A stretch of 64,000 bases of DNA, from assembly GCF_032854445.1 (NCBI RefSeq), contig NC_088295.1, positions 56,465,249 through 56,529,248 of the forward strand, in the 5' to 3' direction. Both the position numbers and the translations under genes were made by a program. Within the stretch, counting starts at the first letter, position 1. Each line of letters opens with the position of its first letter. The notes beneath the pieces were generated by a model, which was not told where the DNA came from, did not search any database, and saw nothing but the letters and a program-made list of their open reading frames with translations. Below, piece by piece: positions 35,451-48,672 of this stretch. This DNA comes from Liolophura sinensis (Eukaryota; Mollusca; Polyplacophora; Chitonida; Chitonidae).

Positions 35451-38058
35451 ACCCAGGAACGATGGTACGATAGTGCGATGATGGGCTTGTCCGGCTACCA
35501 TAAGCTATGTTATTTATACGGTCGTACATATTAAAATGCCACCCACGCAACTCGTCAGAGGTCTCCCCTTTCATTACTCCAACTTCCAGGGATTGTGTAT
35601 ATACTATGTCATCTCACCTACATCTATATCAGACGCCTGAATGCGTAATAAACACTATCAGACTCTCACGTGGGACCTATTATATAAGGGACGAAAGAAT
35701 CACGAGGAGCTCGTGATGTCTCTACTCAATAAATGTGTATTCAGGCCTTTCAATCAGCAAAGTACTCGTGACTGAGCGCCCACGCGCCCGATCCTTCGCT
35801 TTCTTTTCGGTGACAATGTCGCTTCACTCAGCGTCGACGTTTTTCATGTGGAGAATAGAACTAGATAGGTTACCTTTTAAAAGTGAATCCCTGAAAATGT
35901 GTTCTTTGTGCGTTCCACTGACTCAGTCATTACGTCATTTCTCCAAAATAGTCTTTATGTGAAAGGAATGAATGTCTCAAAAGCTATGCCTGTGGGTGAG
36001 GGTGAGGATGGGGTGTTGTGGAGAAACATTTTTGCTATACCCAAACCTGTACATGGCGGTAGACGAATCTCTTTAGCTGGTTTAGAAAAACACACCCACC
36101 CTTATGGAATGATCATTGACGTAAAGTGCATCATTTTACGGTGACCTCTACATGTAACTTTGATACGGTGGTACATGTACGTGTACGTAACCGTTATCAG
36201 TGGAATGTATATACGCCAACTACTATTACACATACCGCTGAAAGAAATTCCGAATTTTTTATTTATTTATTTATTTATTTGATTGGCGTTTTACGCCGTA
36301 CGCAAGAATATTTCACTTATACGACGGCGTCCAACATTATGATGGGAGGGAACCAGGCAAAGCCCAGAAGAAACCCACGACCAACCGCAGGTTGCTGCCA
36401 GACCAGAATTTTTAAAATGGTTCAGCTAAATACAAAGATGAGTTACATATGGCTCCTAACTAAACCTCCTAGGCCTACATTTTCCCCAAAGTGTCAATTA
36501 AGAGAATTATAAGAGGATATCCGTGAATGGTCTAAACTGTCCTCCCTACGAGATAATATGCAAATGAGGCAGCGCAAAGATTCCAACAATGAAACGTTCT
36601 CTCTTGTAAACAATACGATAGATTGAAAGCGAATTATAAATCTAGTAAACCAAATACTATCCTCCATTCTGCTGATAATGTTTTAGAAAATACTCGTAAT
36701 TACCATCGATCGGTTCGGCAGAACTGAAGTTACATTGAAAGCCGCATAATTACAACATAATACCTAGTTTGATATTTCCAGTTCGCTGAGCATCTCCCGT
36801 CGTTTACGTAAAAGAGTAGGGGAGGTGACTCAAAGAATCACGGCAGCCTGTCTAAATACAGTGATTCGAGTCAGATGATGGTTGAAGGTAAATCTCGGAT
36901 AACACTGAACATTTGATTGTTAACTGTTAACTCATTCAGACTTCCGAATGTCTCAATCTGATGAAGATGACGTCTAAAATAACAGCAATTATTTTCGCCC
37001 TCGGCGATATGTCTCTTTAATATGGTTATGTGATGCACCAATACTGATAACATAAATACAGTTACCGCTCTGATAATCTTTGTGATTTGCAAACATAAAA
37101 AACCTTTAAAATTCTTGAATTCTAATGACAGTGTATCAGAGTAGATGTGCCATGTTTAGAGTGTTTACATAATCATCTTAGACTGTCTATATTGGGCTGT
37201 GCAGGCCAGTCTTCAGTGGGGAAACGTGACGTGTACAGTTTTCGGGACAATGTAAAACGAGGATGCATTTCGATGCTTCATATCAAAGCAAAATAATATT
37301 ATTATTTGTGACATACAACACATGACATGTCACAAAACTATCGAAATGGGATTTATATTTATTATATTCGTTTACTTGATTGGTGTTTAACAGATAAGCA
37401 TTTTTTCAATTACAGAACAGCGGTCAGTTTTATGGAAAACCAGAACGAGAGCGGTAAACTTTCAGCCTTTGGCATGTCACGGGCGAACTTTCCCACTTGT
37501 AGCAACCGTCCCCCAGTGAACTCCGCGCAATACTACACTACGAAGACGGCGGTGTTGACCGATTCTAGCCGCCGAGGCAACGAGACTTGTAGTAGATTTT
37601 GTGTAGTAGTTACGAATGGAATGCTTAGGCTACTGTTAAATTCAATAAACGACAGATGTAAATCCACGGTGCGTCATTTCTCACAAGTGCAACCGCTTCT
37701 AGTCTTGTTTATCTTGCAGTATTTTACAATTAATGAAATGAATCGTGTTAAACTGATCTTAGGCCTATATCAGAAGCAAACAACACAACAAATACACAAT
37801 ACACTTCGTCGATGTTATTAGCATCATAAAGTGTTAATAACAATCCAGATAAAATTGAAACTTGTATGATAAAATCGACAGCAGCAACAACAACAAAACT
37901 ATAACAACAACAACAAGTAAACTGCGCATTCTATAAACTGCAAATCGATGACCCTTGTTGTGGATATTAAAAAATGAATATTCATTTGAGCGAATCGACA
38001 ACTCTTGTGTCACTCAAATACGTCATTAGAATATAAACATGTGTATGTCTTTGATAAC
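35450..38058. other. B to C intergenic region, no gene recognised
   Basis: Contains the SINE at 36252-36408 and a SINE-like stretch at 37360-37500. The plus-strand ORF 37327-37821 begins inside that stretch. The 3' UTR of gene C probably begins just below 38059. Confidence 0.5.
36252..36408 (-). mobile_element. 5'-truncated V-type SINE
   Basis: TTTATTTATT tail, GTTTTACGCCGTAC, ATATTTCACTTATACGACGG and the CCGCAGGTTGCTG body; the tRNA head is missing. It lies in the B to C intergenic region. Confidence 0.75.
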
Positions 38059-38584
38059 TCAAACTTCATTCCAATTTCTCGTTAGAAGATCATACTTCTG
38101 GCTCCCATCTCTGTTTATTGTGTGTCTGCGTAAATGATCGTATTCTGTCTTTCTCTCCGCGGACGGAGGTTGAGGTGTTTCACTCGGTGAATCCCGAGGT
38201 CGTGGAGAACTATAATGTCCTTCGGTTGCGGCTAAGTGATCGTAGTCATTGTGACGGAAAACCGAAAGTTGAGGTGGATCTGCCTGCACGTGGTCGTATA
38301 TGCCATTTGTGCTGGGTTCAATTTTAACTGCCGAGCCTGCGAACCTTGTAGCATCATCGCGAAATACACTCCGATCTCTCATCAACATAGAATACGTTTG
38401 GCCTTCTCTTCTAGTTTCAGCCCTCCCGGAATGCACTGAAGAACTGGTTGTTGAGTCAAATGAGCTGTCTGTCCAGTTAGAACGAATTGAGTCGCTGAGT
38501 CCATAGTTGTGAATCACTTCAATCTTTGGTCTTTCCTTTGTAGGAATATCGGTACCCTTCTTCGCTAAAGCTTTCAAAGAAAAC
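38059..38584 (-). CDS. Gene C exon 6: tyrosine-rich cytoplasmic tail and stop
   Basis: Acceptor TGTGTCTGCAG; phase 2 entry completes Trp249. It encodes 174 residues to the stop. It is Ser/Arg-rich with YSML, IYDHV, DYDHL, EYDHL and KYDLL. Overall similarity to gene B's tail is low except for the spaced YD motifs. Confidence 0.78.
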
Positions 38585-41500
38585 CTGCAGACACAAACAA
38601 TTAGTGGAATTTACACATCGATTGTTAAATTATAACATCAGTTAACTAACAGTTGCATATATTTTATTTCTTTCTAATCTCTCAAAACAGCAAAGTAGAT
38701 AATGTACCCTGTTGTATTGAAGAAACCCGTCATGCATTGGACATCCACCGACCAATTATCACAACCGTCTACTCTTAAGGTTGATTAATTAGTAGTTTTT
38801 TTAGGTTACATGTACATTTAAGAAATAATGTTCGCATCAGGGTAGTCTAACGGTAGTTTTACATCAAATCGATGTGGAAGAGTTTACATTTTAGGTCGAA
38901 GACGAAGGTTCTGTTACCTTGGTAGAAGCAAAATGTATTCGTAATTACAACAAAAACGCCATTGTGGTTTAGATTAACAGCAAAAAACGCCCCCACTTTC
39001 CCTGACACGTTGTTTTCGTCCAACCGAACGTTCTAAAGGGGCGTGACTTTATTCTGGACGAAACCATGATGTGTTTTACAGGGGGTGTTAAAATGCGATG
39101 CTAAATATTACGAACGTGCTTCACGACTAGAATGGAATAATAAAAAGAATACGTTTGTTTCTCGAAAACAATTCCGACTATAAAATATAGCACTATAAAG
39201 TAAAACATCTGCAGGGTTGCTTTCATATTGTCCTGCTTTCAGCTAAGACGCTGTTATCAGGGTGGGCTTCGGTAAGACAGGCACGGTGTCCAACAGCGAC
39301 AAACACTGACAGTGAGCCGCGGAGGTCGCTCGTTGCTGGCAGCGAGAGTTCGGGCAGGTCAAAAGTTTTCCCAAACTCTGTCTGACAGAGCTAAAGGAGC
39401 TGGAAACCTCTGGCATCAGCAAAACGACAACAAAAGTGGGGAGTTCAACTGTTTAAACGTAATTTAAAAAGTCTGAATTACGCACGAAAAAATAATCATT
39501 GAAACACACAAAATTAGGTTAACAATAGTTCGATACTAAATTTTATATTGTATCCTTGTGTAAATGCTTTGCGGTCGTGTTGTATTCTGTATCAAATTCA
39601 TAAACACTGGGTAACGAATGTTGAAATAATGAAACACTTCAGTTTACATTTTCAATTCAATATTAATTTCTCAACATATGTTGATAAATAACAAAACAAT
39701 AAAAACATCACAGATATGTGTTTATGCTTATTATAAGTAAGCAAATAAATATATTATAATTTATATGTTGAAGGTATCATGAAAATAAATATGCTTTGCG
39801 TTTATTGTATTGTGAAATACAATGGATGGATCACAATTTAAATTTGTAATGACGCAATCTGTACAAAGTTATTTGTTCATTAAACCAGCCCCGTGCACAT
39901 GTTTCACTCAATGCGCCGTACCAGTTACGTAAAATATACACGTCACACTCATGCATGAAGGTCACATGATGTACCAAATTTGAAGACCTGGGTCAATGGC
40001 AATGTACTGGCGGCAGTCAGACAATAGCGTTCGCATAGAGAAAACATGAGTAAACGGACTGAACATTGTGGATAAAAAAAAAAACAGTTTAACTCGGATA
40101 AACATCGAACAAGGATTGGGAGTTGAAAAGGACGATCTGCAGCCAGTCTGCTTTACAGAGGATGTGAAGTTGATGTGAACTCTGCCCTCTGAACAGCCCT
40201 CCAAAACTTTGAGGCGTGACTGAAAACTGGAATTTTGCCATTTGGATTGTATTGCTATTGTTATGTGTAACATTACAGTCGACAGCCTCAGGCATTTGCA
40301 CTGGGAGTGGTGTGACTGACATGAGAGTATTTTCACTCAACGGCATTTTCACTTTCACCATTTTCTGATAACATACTTGAAGCATGCAGGATAATGCTGA
40401 TTTCACGGCATTTTGAAACGGACGGTTTGGTGACATAACTCCCTACACTGGATTCATTGCGGTGGCCTGTCACAGACATAACGTCCATCACAGAAACCCC
40501 AGCATCAGCAAGAACTGTAGCTGTCATAGCCCGGACGCAGTGATTCGTGTACCGGCGGCTAAGTTTTGCATCGCGGGAAATATCAGACATCATGGATCCG
40601 ATCCATTGGTTGATTGCCATACCATGGTTTGTGGTCAACTGGGACGTTTAGGAGAGACCGCTGAAAGAAAGACTCGGAGGAAGAATTATCAGGTCCGTAT
40701 GTAAAAAAAAAAAAAACTTTTCGTGAAACCATTATTATCTCTTTTATGTAGCATTCAAACGTCCCTTTGGGCTTTAAATTATCTGTAACCTGATACTTTT
40801 CTTCTTTCAAATAAACGTTTGCTCCGACAGAAAAACTAGCCATTTTTTTTCTTTGTTTATATTTGTCGTCTGCTTTATTCAATGTAAACAACAACCTCTA
40901 TCCACCCATAGAAGTCAAACGCTTCTGTCTCGTGATGGGGGATATCTAACGACTCAGATAATGTGAACTTGGCACAGCGCCAAGCAGTGCGTTGCATGTA
41001 ATAAAAAGGAATCGAAGGGTAATAGAATCACGATTAGACTCATCGATCCACTTTTAATGATCATTTTTAGCTTGTTTTTTTTTTTTTCGATTTGATAAAA
41101 TTTGAATGAAGTAGCTGAATACCGACAATCACATTGACTGTTTCCTCAATAAATAAACGTATTCCGCTACACTCTTGTTGAGTTTCTTTTTGTACCCTAT
41201 CCTGGTAACATCAGAATATTTTGCGTATTTATAATACCCTCTTGAGTTTCAGAAGCATGTCACTAACATTGTCACTCAAAAGTGCAGATATACAGATATA
41301 TTTTCGCTCAAGATTCAGGTTTCAAACAGCTTTATATAGAATTCCTTTTGAATGTTGCGTTCAAGTGTAAACGTGTTCCGACATTCTAGACAGGACAGAA
41401 CACGTCACTACAAACGGGGCAGATCAAAAAGTGATGACGTAATCTATACATGTATGTACAGTCATAGACATTCGCTTGCTCTCCACGAACGAACTGAATT

Positions 41501-44500
41501 GAATCTGTTTATATCCACGTGTGTCAGCTCTATTGATAATTATGGCATATACAGCTAGGTTATATCTTACCATCTTTTGAGAAGGATAGCCCCGATGAGC
41601 AACAAACACACGAAAAGGCCACCAAAGATTCCTCCTACCACAGCGCCGACATCTGTGCATAAGAAAACGGTGAATATAGCTGAGCATATTTATTGTGAGC
41701 ATACCGTGAATGAGTTGTTTCCTTTCTCCAAGTCCCGTGTTTTTTGTTTTTGTTTTTGTTGTTGTTGTTTATTTATTTATTTATTACCTGTTGTTCCACT
41801 TCGTGTTTTATTCAGTTTCCTCGTATAGGATGGCATTTAGGTGTACGTGTTGAGGAAATCTGAGAAAATCACCGCCCTTCGCCAGTCCCCTGACAAATAT
41901 GATGACTTAAAGCCGCAGTCCGCTTAGTAACTGCTTTCGAGTCTGAGAAATCATTGAACAAGGATAAAATTCTAAAAATAAGATTATATTATTAAAAAAA
42001 ACCCATAAATTCACCCTTATGTCGAAGGAGGAAGTAATCGAAGAAAAGCCCTGTGCAGCCCACACAGGTATAGTTCGTCGATAGTTCCTGTTTTATGACT
42101 ATGGCGTGAAGATAAAACTTTGACAAGTGGGTTGTTTTATTGCCCTGGTTATCAGTTACCTGTTCCAATGGCCTCGTTAGAACTTGTCATACGTGACGTC
42201 ACTCTGATAGTGGCAAGGTCAACAACAGGCGTTGTCAGCTTTCTTGTTTCCTTATACTGTTGAGTGGTTGTCTCGCTGTATCCTGTGCGGTATGAAAACG
42301 TATTAAACCATACAATGAGTCAGCTAATCCAGATGTGATTTTAAAAACTTTGTGAGTTTTGTGAGTAGGTCCAGGGGATAAACATACGTGTTTTTGCAGT
42401 TGTTGATTTGATTGATTGATTGATTGATTGATTGACTAATTATTGCTTAATGCCGAAAGTTTTCATTTGTCTGAAAGTGCATAAACCGATTGTAGATATC
42501 GATGTGAGTGGTAGCGAGTATAGTAAAATGAATATGTTTGCTGAAGATGAATGCATGTGTTGGTCTATACCAAAGCTGCAGACATTCTTATATCTAAATC
42601 ATTTAAGACCATTACACAATATGAATTACATATGCACTTAAATGTTTATCTTTGTTCTATTTATTTAATTAAAACATTAAGTTATTCACAAAGATGTATT
42701 AGTCATTGTGTACCTGATATGACGAGGTGATGATTATGGATCTAGGAAACCGGGTGTATCTCTCATTTAAGGCACAAATTAATTTTTACTTTACGTTCCT
42801 TTTAAATTTGGAAGCGTTTAAAAATATCAAAAGGTACACCGGAATTTAACCGTTTTCAGGGAAACGGTTGCATAAAAAACGAACTGGCTTTGCTGATGGG
42901 GTTATACAAAATGAGGTAGAAAATTAAAGCGGCGAGGTATGTGATAGCTCTTTTGCTCAAATGAGTTATCTCCCATGAATAGGTTTACACCATCAGGAGT
43001 TTAATGTTCATTGCAAGCCGGTTTACCTGCATCCGTTGACGTGACGGCTATTGCTGTCTTCGTAGTAATGGGGGCAGGTTTCCGGTGAATTATTCGATGT
43101 TTTGACGGAGGAGTTGCTCTTCTTTGACATCCATCTAATTTAATGTAAGAATTTTAAAATAAAAAATAACTTAAAACAGTTATAAACACTGAATAGAAAT
43201 AGCGTTTATTTACCAGAAATCAAATGTGCACACACATACTGACATTACCGTGATTATTTTATGATTTTGGCTTGGAGTTTAATCAGGACAATGGAACCAG
43301 ATCAAGTTTAACCAGGACAATCGAACCAGATCGAATTTAACCAGAACAATGGAACCAGATCAAGTTTAACCAGAACAATGGAACCAGTTCAGGTTTAACC
43401 AGAACAATGGAACCAGTTCAGTTTTAACCAGAACAATGGAATCACATCAAGTTATATCAGAACAATAAAGATTAAATTTGCCCCTACAAACAGTAGATGC
43501 AAATATTGTATATTCACATAAATATATTCCATGCAGTGGGATGGGATATCATGAAATGTCAGTTTTCGACACGTGATGTTCAGCTAGTGCGGAAATATTG
43601 CCACAAACGACAATAAAGGGACGACTATATACAAGTGACATAGGAGAGAAGTATTATCATAGGTTACAAGGGAATACAACATGCGCACAAGTAGCATCTA
43701 AGGTGACTATTGCCAAATAACATTTGGTGAAATTATACTACGGGTGGCTATCAGCTGAAATATTAGTGCAGGTATAATTAAAGGGAAAGTTTACCCTAAG
43801 TTATATATGTACGTATAAGTATAAATTATTCTATCTCACCATAAACGCATGAGTACTGAATTGAACGAACACTGCTACTCGTTGACAAATCGATGTTATC
43901 AATGTAACACGGGCGCCTGACAACTTGCGGAGATTTAGAAATAAGTTCACATCGGCCATCTTTGAATCGCGTCCTCTCGCAGCTTTGCTGCAGTTCGGTC
44001 ACGTGTTCGGCCTCACCGGCCCAGTAGCATTTGCCGGTATCATGGCGGCAGCAGCGTCGATCCACGTGCTTGTTGATGGTATGTGGACAGGATACGTCAC
44101 CGATGTGCCACTGGTAATACGTCACATCCGTGATGCAGATGGCTCGGTCACGAGGGCATTTCAGGATATTTGTCGTCTGTGACAAGAAGCTTCCATGGCA
44201 GGCGTCAGAGATTTTTGCTGAAATTAAAGTTAGAATCAGCTACAATTTATATCTGTCCAAGACCGTAATCTTTTACAGCAGGACTACTTGTATGTGGCAT
44301 CTGTACAGTTGGAAAAGCCCTATAGAAGCTTCTTTTTAGACAGAATTACAGGTAAACTCTGTCACATATTCTAGAAACCTTTAGAAAGAGCGTATATGAC
44401 AGAATATTCTAAATATGTGAAAGGATCATTTCACACCTGTACTATCGTAATCAGGATGAGATTGCTGTGTAAACGATAACCTTTGAAGGGTACAGAATCG

Positions 44501-47342
44501 ACGTTGATTGGCTGACAGTGGAGATAGGGTATTCTGGGTTAAATCTTGCAGCCTTGGTCATCCTTGACTAAATATTCCCTACCTAAAATTCAGCACAGGC
44601 AAGGCATAGGCTGGACTTGCCTATCTCTCACACCAGCCAAATCAGAAGCGATTCTGTATCCCTTTGAACAAAGATACAAAAGCATGGCTGAGATGAGTGA
44701 TCTTTTTCTGCTGTGAAGTTGCAGTGCTTGCGTACTAAGGCTAAGTGTTATATGAACACACGCGCATGCACACCAAAAGGTGTAACATATTACATGTATA
44801 TGCATGGAAGAACAATAGAGCATAAGCAAGTCTATGGTCTTCAAGCTCTGTGTTAAAACCGGATGAGCTTTTACGATTTCCTCATGGTAAACAGCAGCAA
44901 GTTATCGAAGATCAGGCAAAAACCCTTGGCCGGAACAAATGCACGACTTGCTTTTGTGATGTATCACATGTAAATGTCTCTTTTATAACATTTAGTAGAA
45001 ATAAATAAAGTTTTATCTTATAATAACAGAATACATTTCAGCATCACTCAGAAATTAAAAATGAACAGATAAGTTTTTGGAGTGATTAAACTACATGCAG
45101 TATCGCAGTTTTCCCGAGATATTCAATGGATCTTTATGGATGTCCCTATATAACATTTTTTTCTCCGAATATCATATGGTCTTTTTGGCGTACACTCTCA
45201 TAATCCCCCTTATAGTTTTTTCACATCTTTCCTTTCTTCAAGGTGTGTTTAATTATAGCAAGAAACAATGACGGTTTTGTTGTGCATTCGATAAATATAT
45301 TCAGTTAACAGACACTGAGTCAAGACAAATCCGGGATATGTCTTCAGCGTTGTGATTATTCAACCAAAAAAGTTGCTACTTATTATCCCATGCACCAAGT
45401 GATCCGTGACAAATGTATACTTTTCACTGGCTAGCTGTCGGCGCATAACTTAGCACACACACACCATGTTACCATAAATATGATACTATATATATTTTAC
45501 CTAGATATACTGTTTATTACAGTATAACATACATCGCCTATGATAGAATGTTATAAATTCAGCAGTAGTCTTTCCCGTCTTTTGGCACGAATATTGTACT
45601 GTATAAACCTATATACACTGTATATAACATAGATTATGACGGAAGGTTATAAATTTCGTGGGTATTATTTTCACACCAATACCAGATGGTCACAAATATT
45701 TAGCCTGGTTTATCATAGTGTACTAAAACGCTAACCTGAAGATGGTTACGTAGGATTCTGTCCGGTTTCCACTATACACGCAATTTTTGTTGTCGAAATA
45801 TTACTAAGTATGGAGTAAAACAACAATCAAATAAAAAATAAACGAATAAATAATACATTGCTGAAATACATTTCACCGCATGAGCATGAAGCTTTACTTA
45901 TGAGAGCATATATATACGATATTAATATACAAACATAAACAGCGCACGAGACAAATAATATTATAATTAGCATGTTTGCGATCCTATATTCTCAGAGCAA
46001 ATCATAAATATTTTCAGCCACGGCCACAAATATGGTCGAGGCTTTAAGGACTGGCCCACATCATATTCATTTGGATGTTAAATCCCCTTCAACACTGAGA
46101 GGTTAGAGCAAGGAAACCCGAGTCGTTGGCCCAGTGTCAGTATAATATGGAGTGTCTTCTCTGGTGTCTTTGGCATGATACTTCAGTGACGGCTGCACTT
46201 TGGCGGCATGGACTCGCCATGCCACAAGAACACACAATATATGTACACACACCTATTAGACTCCTTGCCGTCATTTCACTGCAAAATTGTTAGGTACCAC
46301 GTTACACCTCAAGCATACATTAATTTGCATACGTTAAAACCGAAGCATATACACACATGTTCGTTTGGTTTTCTCAACTGAACCTTTTTTGCCCATCGTA
46401 CCTGTATACATGTTCATATTCTCAACATATTTGTACAGTTATACTACTCTCTCATTACCAATGATCGGTAAAGATACCATTTTAAACTTGTACAGTTTTC
46501 ACACGGCCAAGAGTGACGTAGGAACTCGGTACGCTGTAGTAAGAGTGGTGGAAGAGCTTGTGAAGTCGGGAGATACAGTTAGGCTTAGATACGTGAAGTA
46601 TCTGTGAATTTCCCGTGTCTCCAAGACAGTTATTTGCACAGCATGCTGTATAGAAGAAACCTGAAGTATCTTGTCAAGCCTACTCTTAGCATAACAATTT
46701 TTAAGGCAAAAAAACATTGGTCCTGACCCAGTCAGACAAATTGTTAAACCTTAGTAATAAACAGAGCTTTCAAATGTCTTACATTACCTTAACTATTGCA
46801 TGAGATATGTCACTTATTCTGTGTAGCTTGCCCTTAGAATTTGTCGATTCCTCTATAACTGTTAAATTATATTCCTCATAATGGTTTTTTTTTCTGCTAA
46901 AGTGGCGTAATAACTACTTTTAGAAAAAAACGCACATAATAACGTACCGGTAGTATTAGTTAATATGTGCTCGTGTTTCCTTGCTGACCACACTTCATGA
47001 GCCATACATTGTTTATTTATATTACAAATGAAACCACTTACCAACTAATACTAACCACCTAATACACATTTGAGTGGAAAACCGGAAGAGCCTGCGACAG
47101 CAGGAAAAGCGCCCCATTAACAAAACAGAAAGCAAATAAGATCCGTTTGACACAGGTAAGAAATATTTTTGATCATGAGGTAACAGTCGATGAAGATATA
47201 TTTAACATTTTGACAATTATTATAATAATCGCATGTAGTGTATAATATACGGAAATTACAAAAAATTACAAAGTTACAGTTTCTTACCTTGCGTTGTGGA
47301 AATAATGCTCCAAAACAGAGCCAACGGTAAACACATCCACAT
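38059..47342 (-). CDS. Gene C: SUEL-lectin-like receptor with tyrosine-rich tail (complete)
   Basis: Exons 47288-47342, 43840-44217, 43027-43134, 42160-42282, 41571-41652 and 38059-38584 total 1272 bp, exactly 424 codons with one stop (423 aa). Layout: signal peptide 1-18; SUEL-like lectin domain 19-144; stalks 145-221; TM about 224-246 ending LLKRW; tail 249-423. The gene is a clearly diverged paralog of A and B with identical intron phases. The tail motifs YSML, YDHV, YDHL (twice) and YDLL recall those of gene B. The last intron carries a Crypton-type relic. Function is inferred as a surface recognition receptor; ligand unknown. Confidence 0.78.
40333..40740 (-). pseudogene. Crypton-type tyrosine recombinase relic (DUF3504-like) in an intron of gene C
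   Basis: One frame holds FQRSLLNVPVDHKPWYGNQP. A second frame continues IGSMMSDISRDAKLSRRY, then TNHCVRAMTATVLADAG, VTGHRNESSVGSYV. The HxxR, GHR and final Tyr are the C-terminal catalytic signature of Crypton-derived recombinases found in many invertebrate genomes. The frame change between the two parts and the missing N-terminal half mark a fragment. It has the same strand as gene C but no splice links. Confidence 0.65.
41571..41652 (-). CDS. Gene C exon 5: transmembrane segment
   Basis: Acceptor CTTATGCACAG (phase 1), donor GTAAGA (phase 2). The helix GAVVGGIFGGLFVCLLLIGA is followed by ILLKRW; the GGxxGG core and position match genes A and B. Confidence 0.75.
42160..42282 (-). CDS. Gene C exon 4: Thr-rich stalk
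   Basis: The exon has 41 codons in phase 1-1, acceptor CCGCACAG and donor GTAACT. It begins YSETTTQQYK and ends NEAIGT; it is Thr/Ser-rich, like the stalks of A and B, but without tandem repeats. Confidence 0.65.
43027..43134 (-). CDS. Gene C exon 3: basic, Thr-rich stalk
   Basis: The exon has 36 codons in phase 1-1, acceptor ATTAAATTAG and donor GTAAAC. It encodes GCQRRATPPS through TSTDA. The acceptor has a poor pyrimidine tract, so this exon is less certain than its neighbours. Confidence 0.6.
43284..43460. repeat. Minisatellite, 29-bp unit, six copies
   Basis: The unit is AATGGAACCAGATCAAGTTT followed by AACCAGAAC. It lies in the gene C intron just upstream of the basic stalk exon. Confidence 0.88.
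43840..44217 (-). CDS. Gene C exon 2: SUEL/galactose-binding-lectin-like domain
   Basis: The exon has 126 codons in phase 1-1, acceptor TTTAATTTCAG and donor GTGAGA. It opens KISDACHGSF and ends SVRSIQYSC, matching genes A and B at both ends and at the 11 cysteines (DAC, LKC, AIC, SC, RRCC, KC, SC, RC, PC, SC). YYQW replaces FYQW. Confidence 0.78.
44218..47287. other. Gene C intron 1, no further exon recognised
   Basis: AT-rich 3.07-kb intron with a SINE fragment at 45785-45855. The ORFs here have no domain and no matching phase-1 splice borders. Confidence 0.6.
45785..45855 (+). mobile_element. SINE 3' fragment in gene C intron 1
   Basis: GTCGAAATATTACTAAGTAT, GGAGTAAAACAACAATCAAA, AATAAACGAATAAATAAT: a diverged V-domain-like end. 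Confidence 0.5.
47288..47342 (-). CDS. Gene C exon 1: signal peptide
   Basis: ATG at 47342 begins MWMCLPLALFWSIISTTQ, a short hydrophobic signal, and ends at a GTAAGA donor in phase 1. An A/T-rich TATATTTA-like stretch lies just upstream. The join G|CA gives Ala before KISDACHG. Confidence 0.65.
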
Positions 47343-48400
47343 ATCTAATAGGTAAATATAGTAAGTGAGGTGACGGTCTAAATGGCGTGCCCGATATATG
47401 TACATAACGGCGCCATCTGCATCAGTACATCAGATGTGCATATTAAGGAAATGTGTCAACAGGGGGACTAAAAATATCAGCAAATGAATTTCTTTTCTCT
47501 TCCTAAATAGGGCTCTGTGTAGTTCTCCATCGTGACTGCATTAGTTATAAAGTCTAGGATAAGATAGCTACGGGAGAACAATGGCCACTGTTCTGTATAG
47601 GCTTATAGTATATCGAGATCAACAGCGACATACCACAGACCCTCTGTTTTTTGTGAAGCCCTAATGTTACCGTAGGTAAGCATATTAAATCTTTACATCC
47701 TCACATGCACGTCTCGCCGGTTCCAGTCGGGCCGTCACAAGTGGAGGCTGCAGGTTCGAATCCAGGTCTCGCTCAAAATAAAATAAGTTCCTCAAGTACG
47801 AGGTGAGTGACGATGGTCCAGTATACGGGCGCTTTGCTTTCCTGCATACTTTATAACCCACTGTCATCGTTTAGGTGAAAATTCTCTGAGAACAGCGCTC
47901 AGATAAACAAAATCATGTACCGGTATAAGTAAATAATGCAGAGATCTACTCAGAAATGTCAAATGTTATATACCTTAGGGGGCAAAAATTCTTAGCTCAC
48001 TTGATATGAGATAAACGTACTGAACACGAAATCCTTTACTGTTTGTACGGTCGACGGGTTAATACCAGCTGCTTTTCATTAAATTTGAGTGTCCTTTAAC
48101 CTTAGCTTGAAAATTCAGACTGCCCTGACTTCCAGACTGTCGAAAGATCCTTACACACTTTCAAAACAAGTCCTACCTCTGCGAAAAACTACGTGTAATT
48201 ACTAACTCAAAACTATCCTAGTGTATTTCCCAACCTTCGTAGCTTCTTAGATGTTATTAAGTACCAATTAATCCATCGCGTTTGATTGAACACCTGCGAC
48301 AGTATAAGGAACATGATATGACCGCTGAGTTGTGACGGGTAGCCATCCCTCATAAAGTACCTTCACCCAGCTAACTTTACAAAACACATTTCCAATTTCT
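47343..48400. other. Region upstream of gene C
   Basis: The putative promoter side of gene C. A tRNA-like B box (GGTTCGAATCC, 47752-47762) followed by CTGAGAACAGCGCTCAGATA suggests another, diverged SINE at about 47690-47910. No gene seen. Confidence 0.45.
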
Positions 48401-48401
48401 G

Positions 48402-48672
48402 ATTTATTTATTTATTTATTTATTTGATTGGTGTTTTACTCCGTACTCAAGAATATTTCACTTATACGACGGGGGCCAGCATTATGGTGGGTGGAAACCG
48501 GGCAGAGCCCGGCGGAAACCCACGCCCATCCGCAGGTTGCTGGAGACCTTCTCACGTACGGCCGTAGACGAAGCCAGCATGAGCTGGACTTGAACTCACA
48601 GCGACCGCATTGGTGAGAGACTCCTGGGCCATTACGCTGCCTTAGCGCATTAACCGACTGAGCCCCTCCCAT
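48402..48672 (-). mobile_element. Full-length tRNA-derived SINE with V-domain-like 3' end
   Basis: On the minus strand: a tRNA-like head GGCTCAGTCGGTTAATGCG (A box) and GAGTTCAAGTCC (B box), a body with CCGCAGGTTGCT reversed, then GTGAAATATTCTTGAGTACG, a CAATCAAATAAATA region and a TAAA-repeat tail. It is the most complete copy in the window; others are 5'-truncated. Confidence 0.75.

Noticed and set aside
37327-37821. 164-codon plus-strand ORF between genes B and C
   Set aside because: Its first part lies in a SINE-like stretch (TTACTTGATTGGTGTTTAAC), and the remainder has no recognisable domain or composition of a gene.
47690-47780. Possible tRNA gene around GGTTCGAATCC
   Set aside because: The B box is good, but there is no acceptor-stem pairing and downstream sequence looks like a SINE body.
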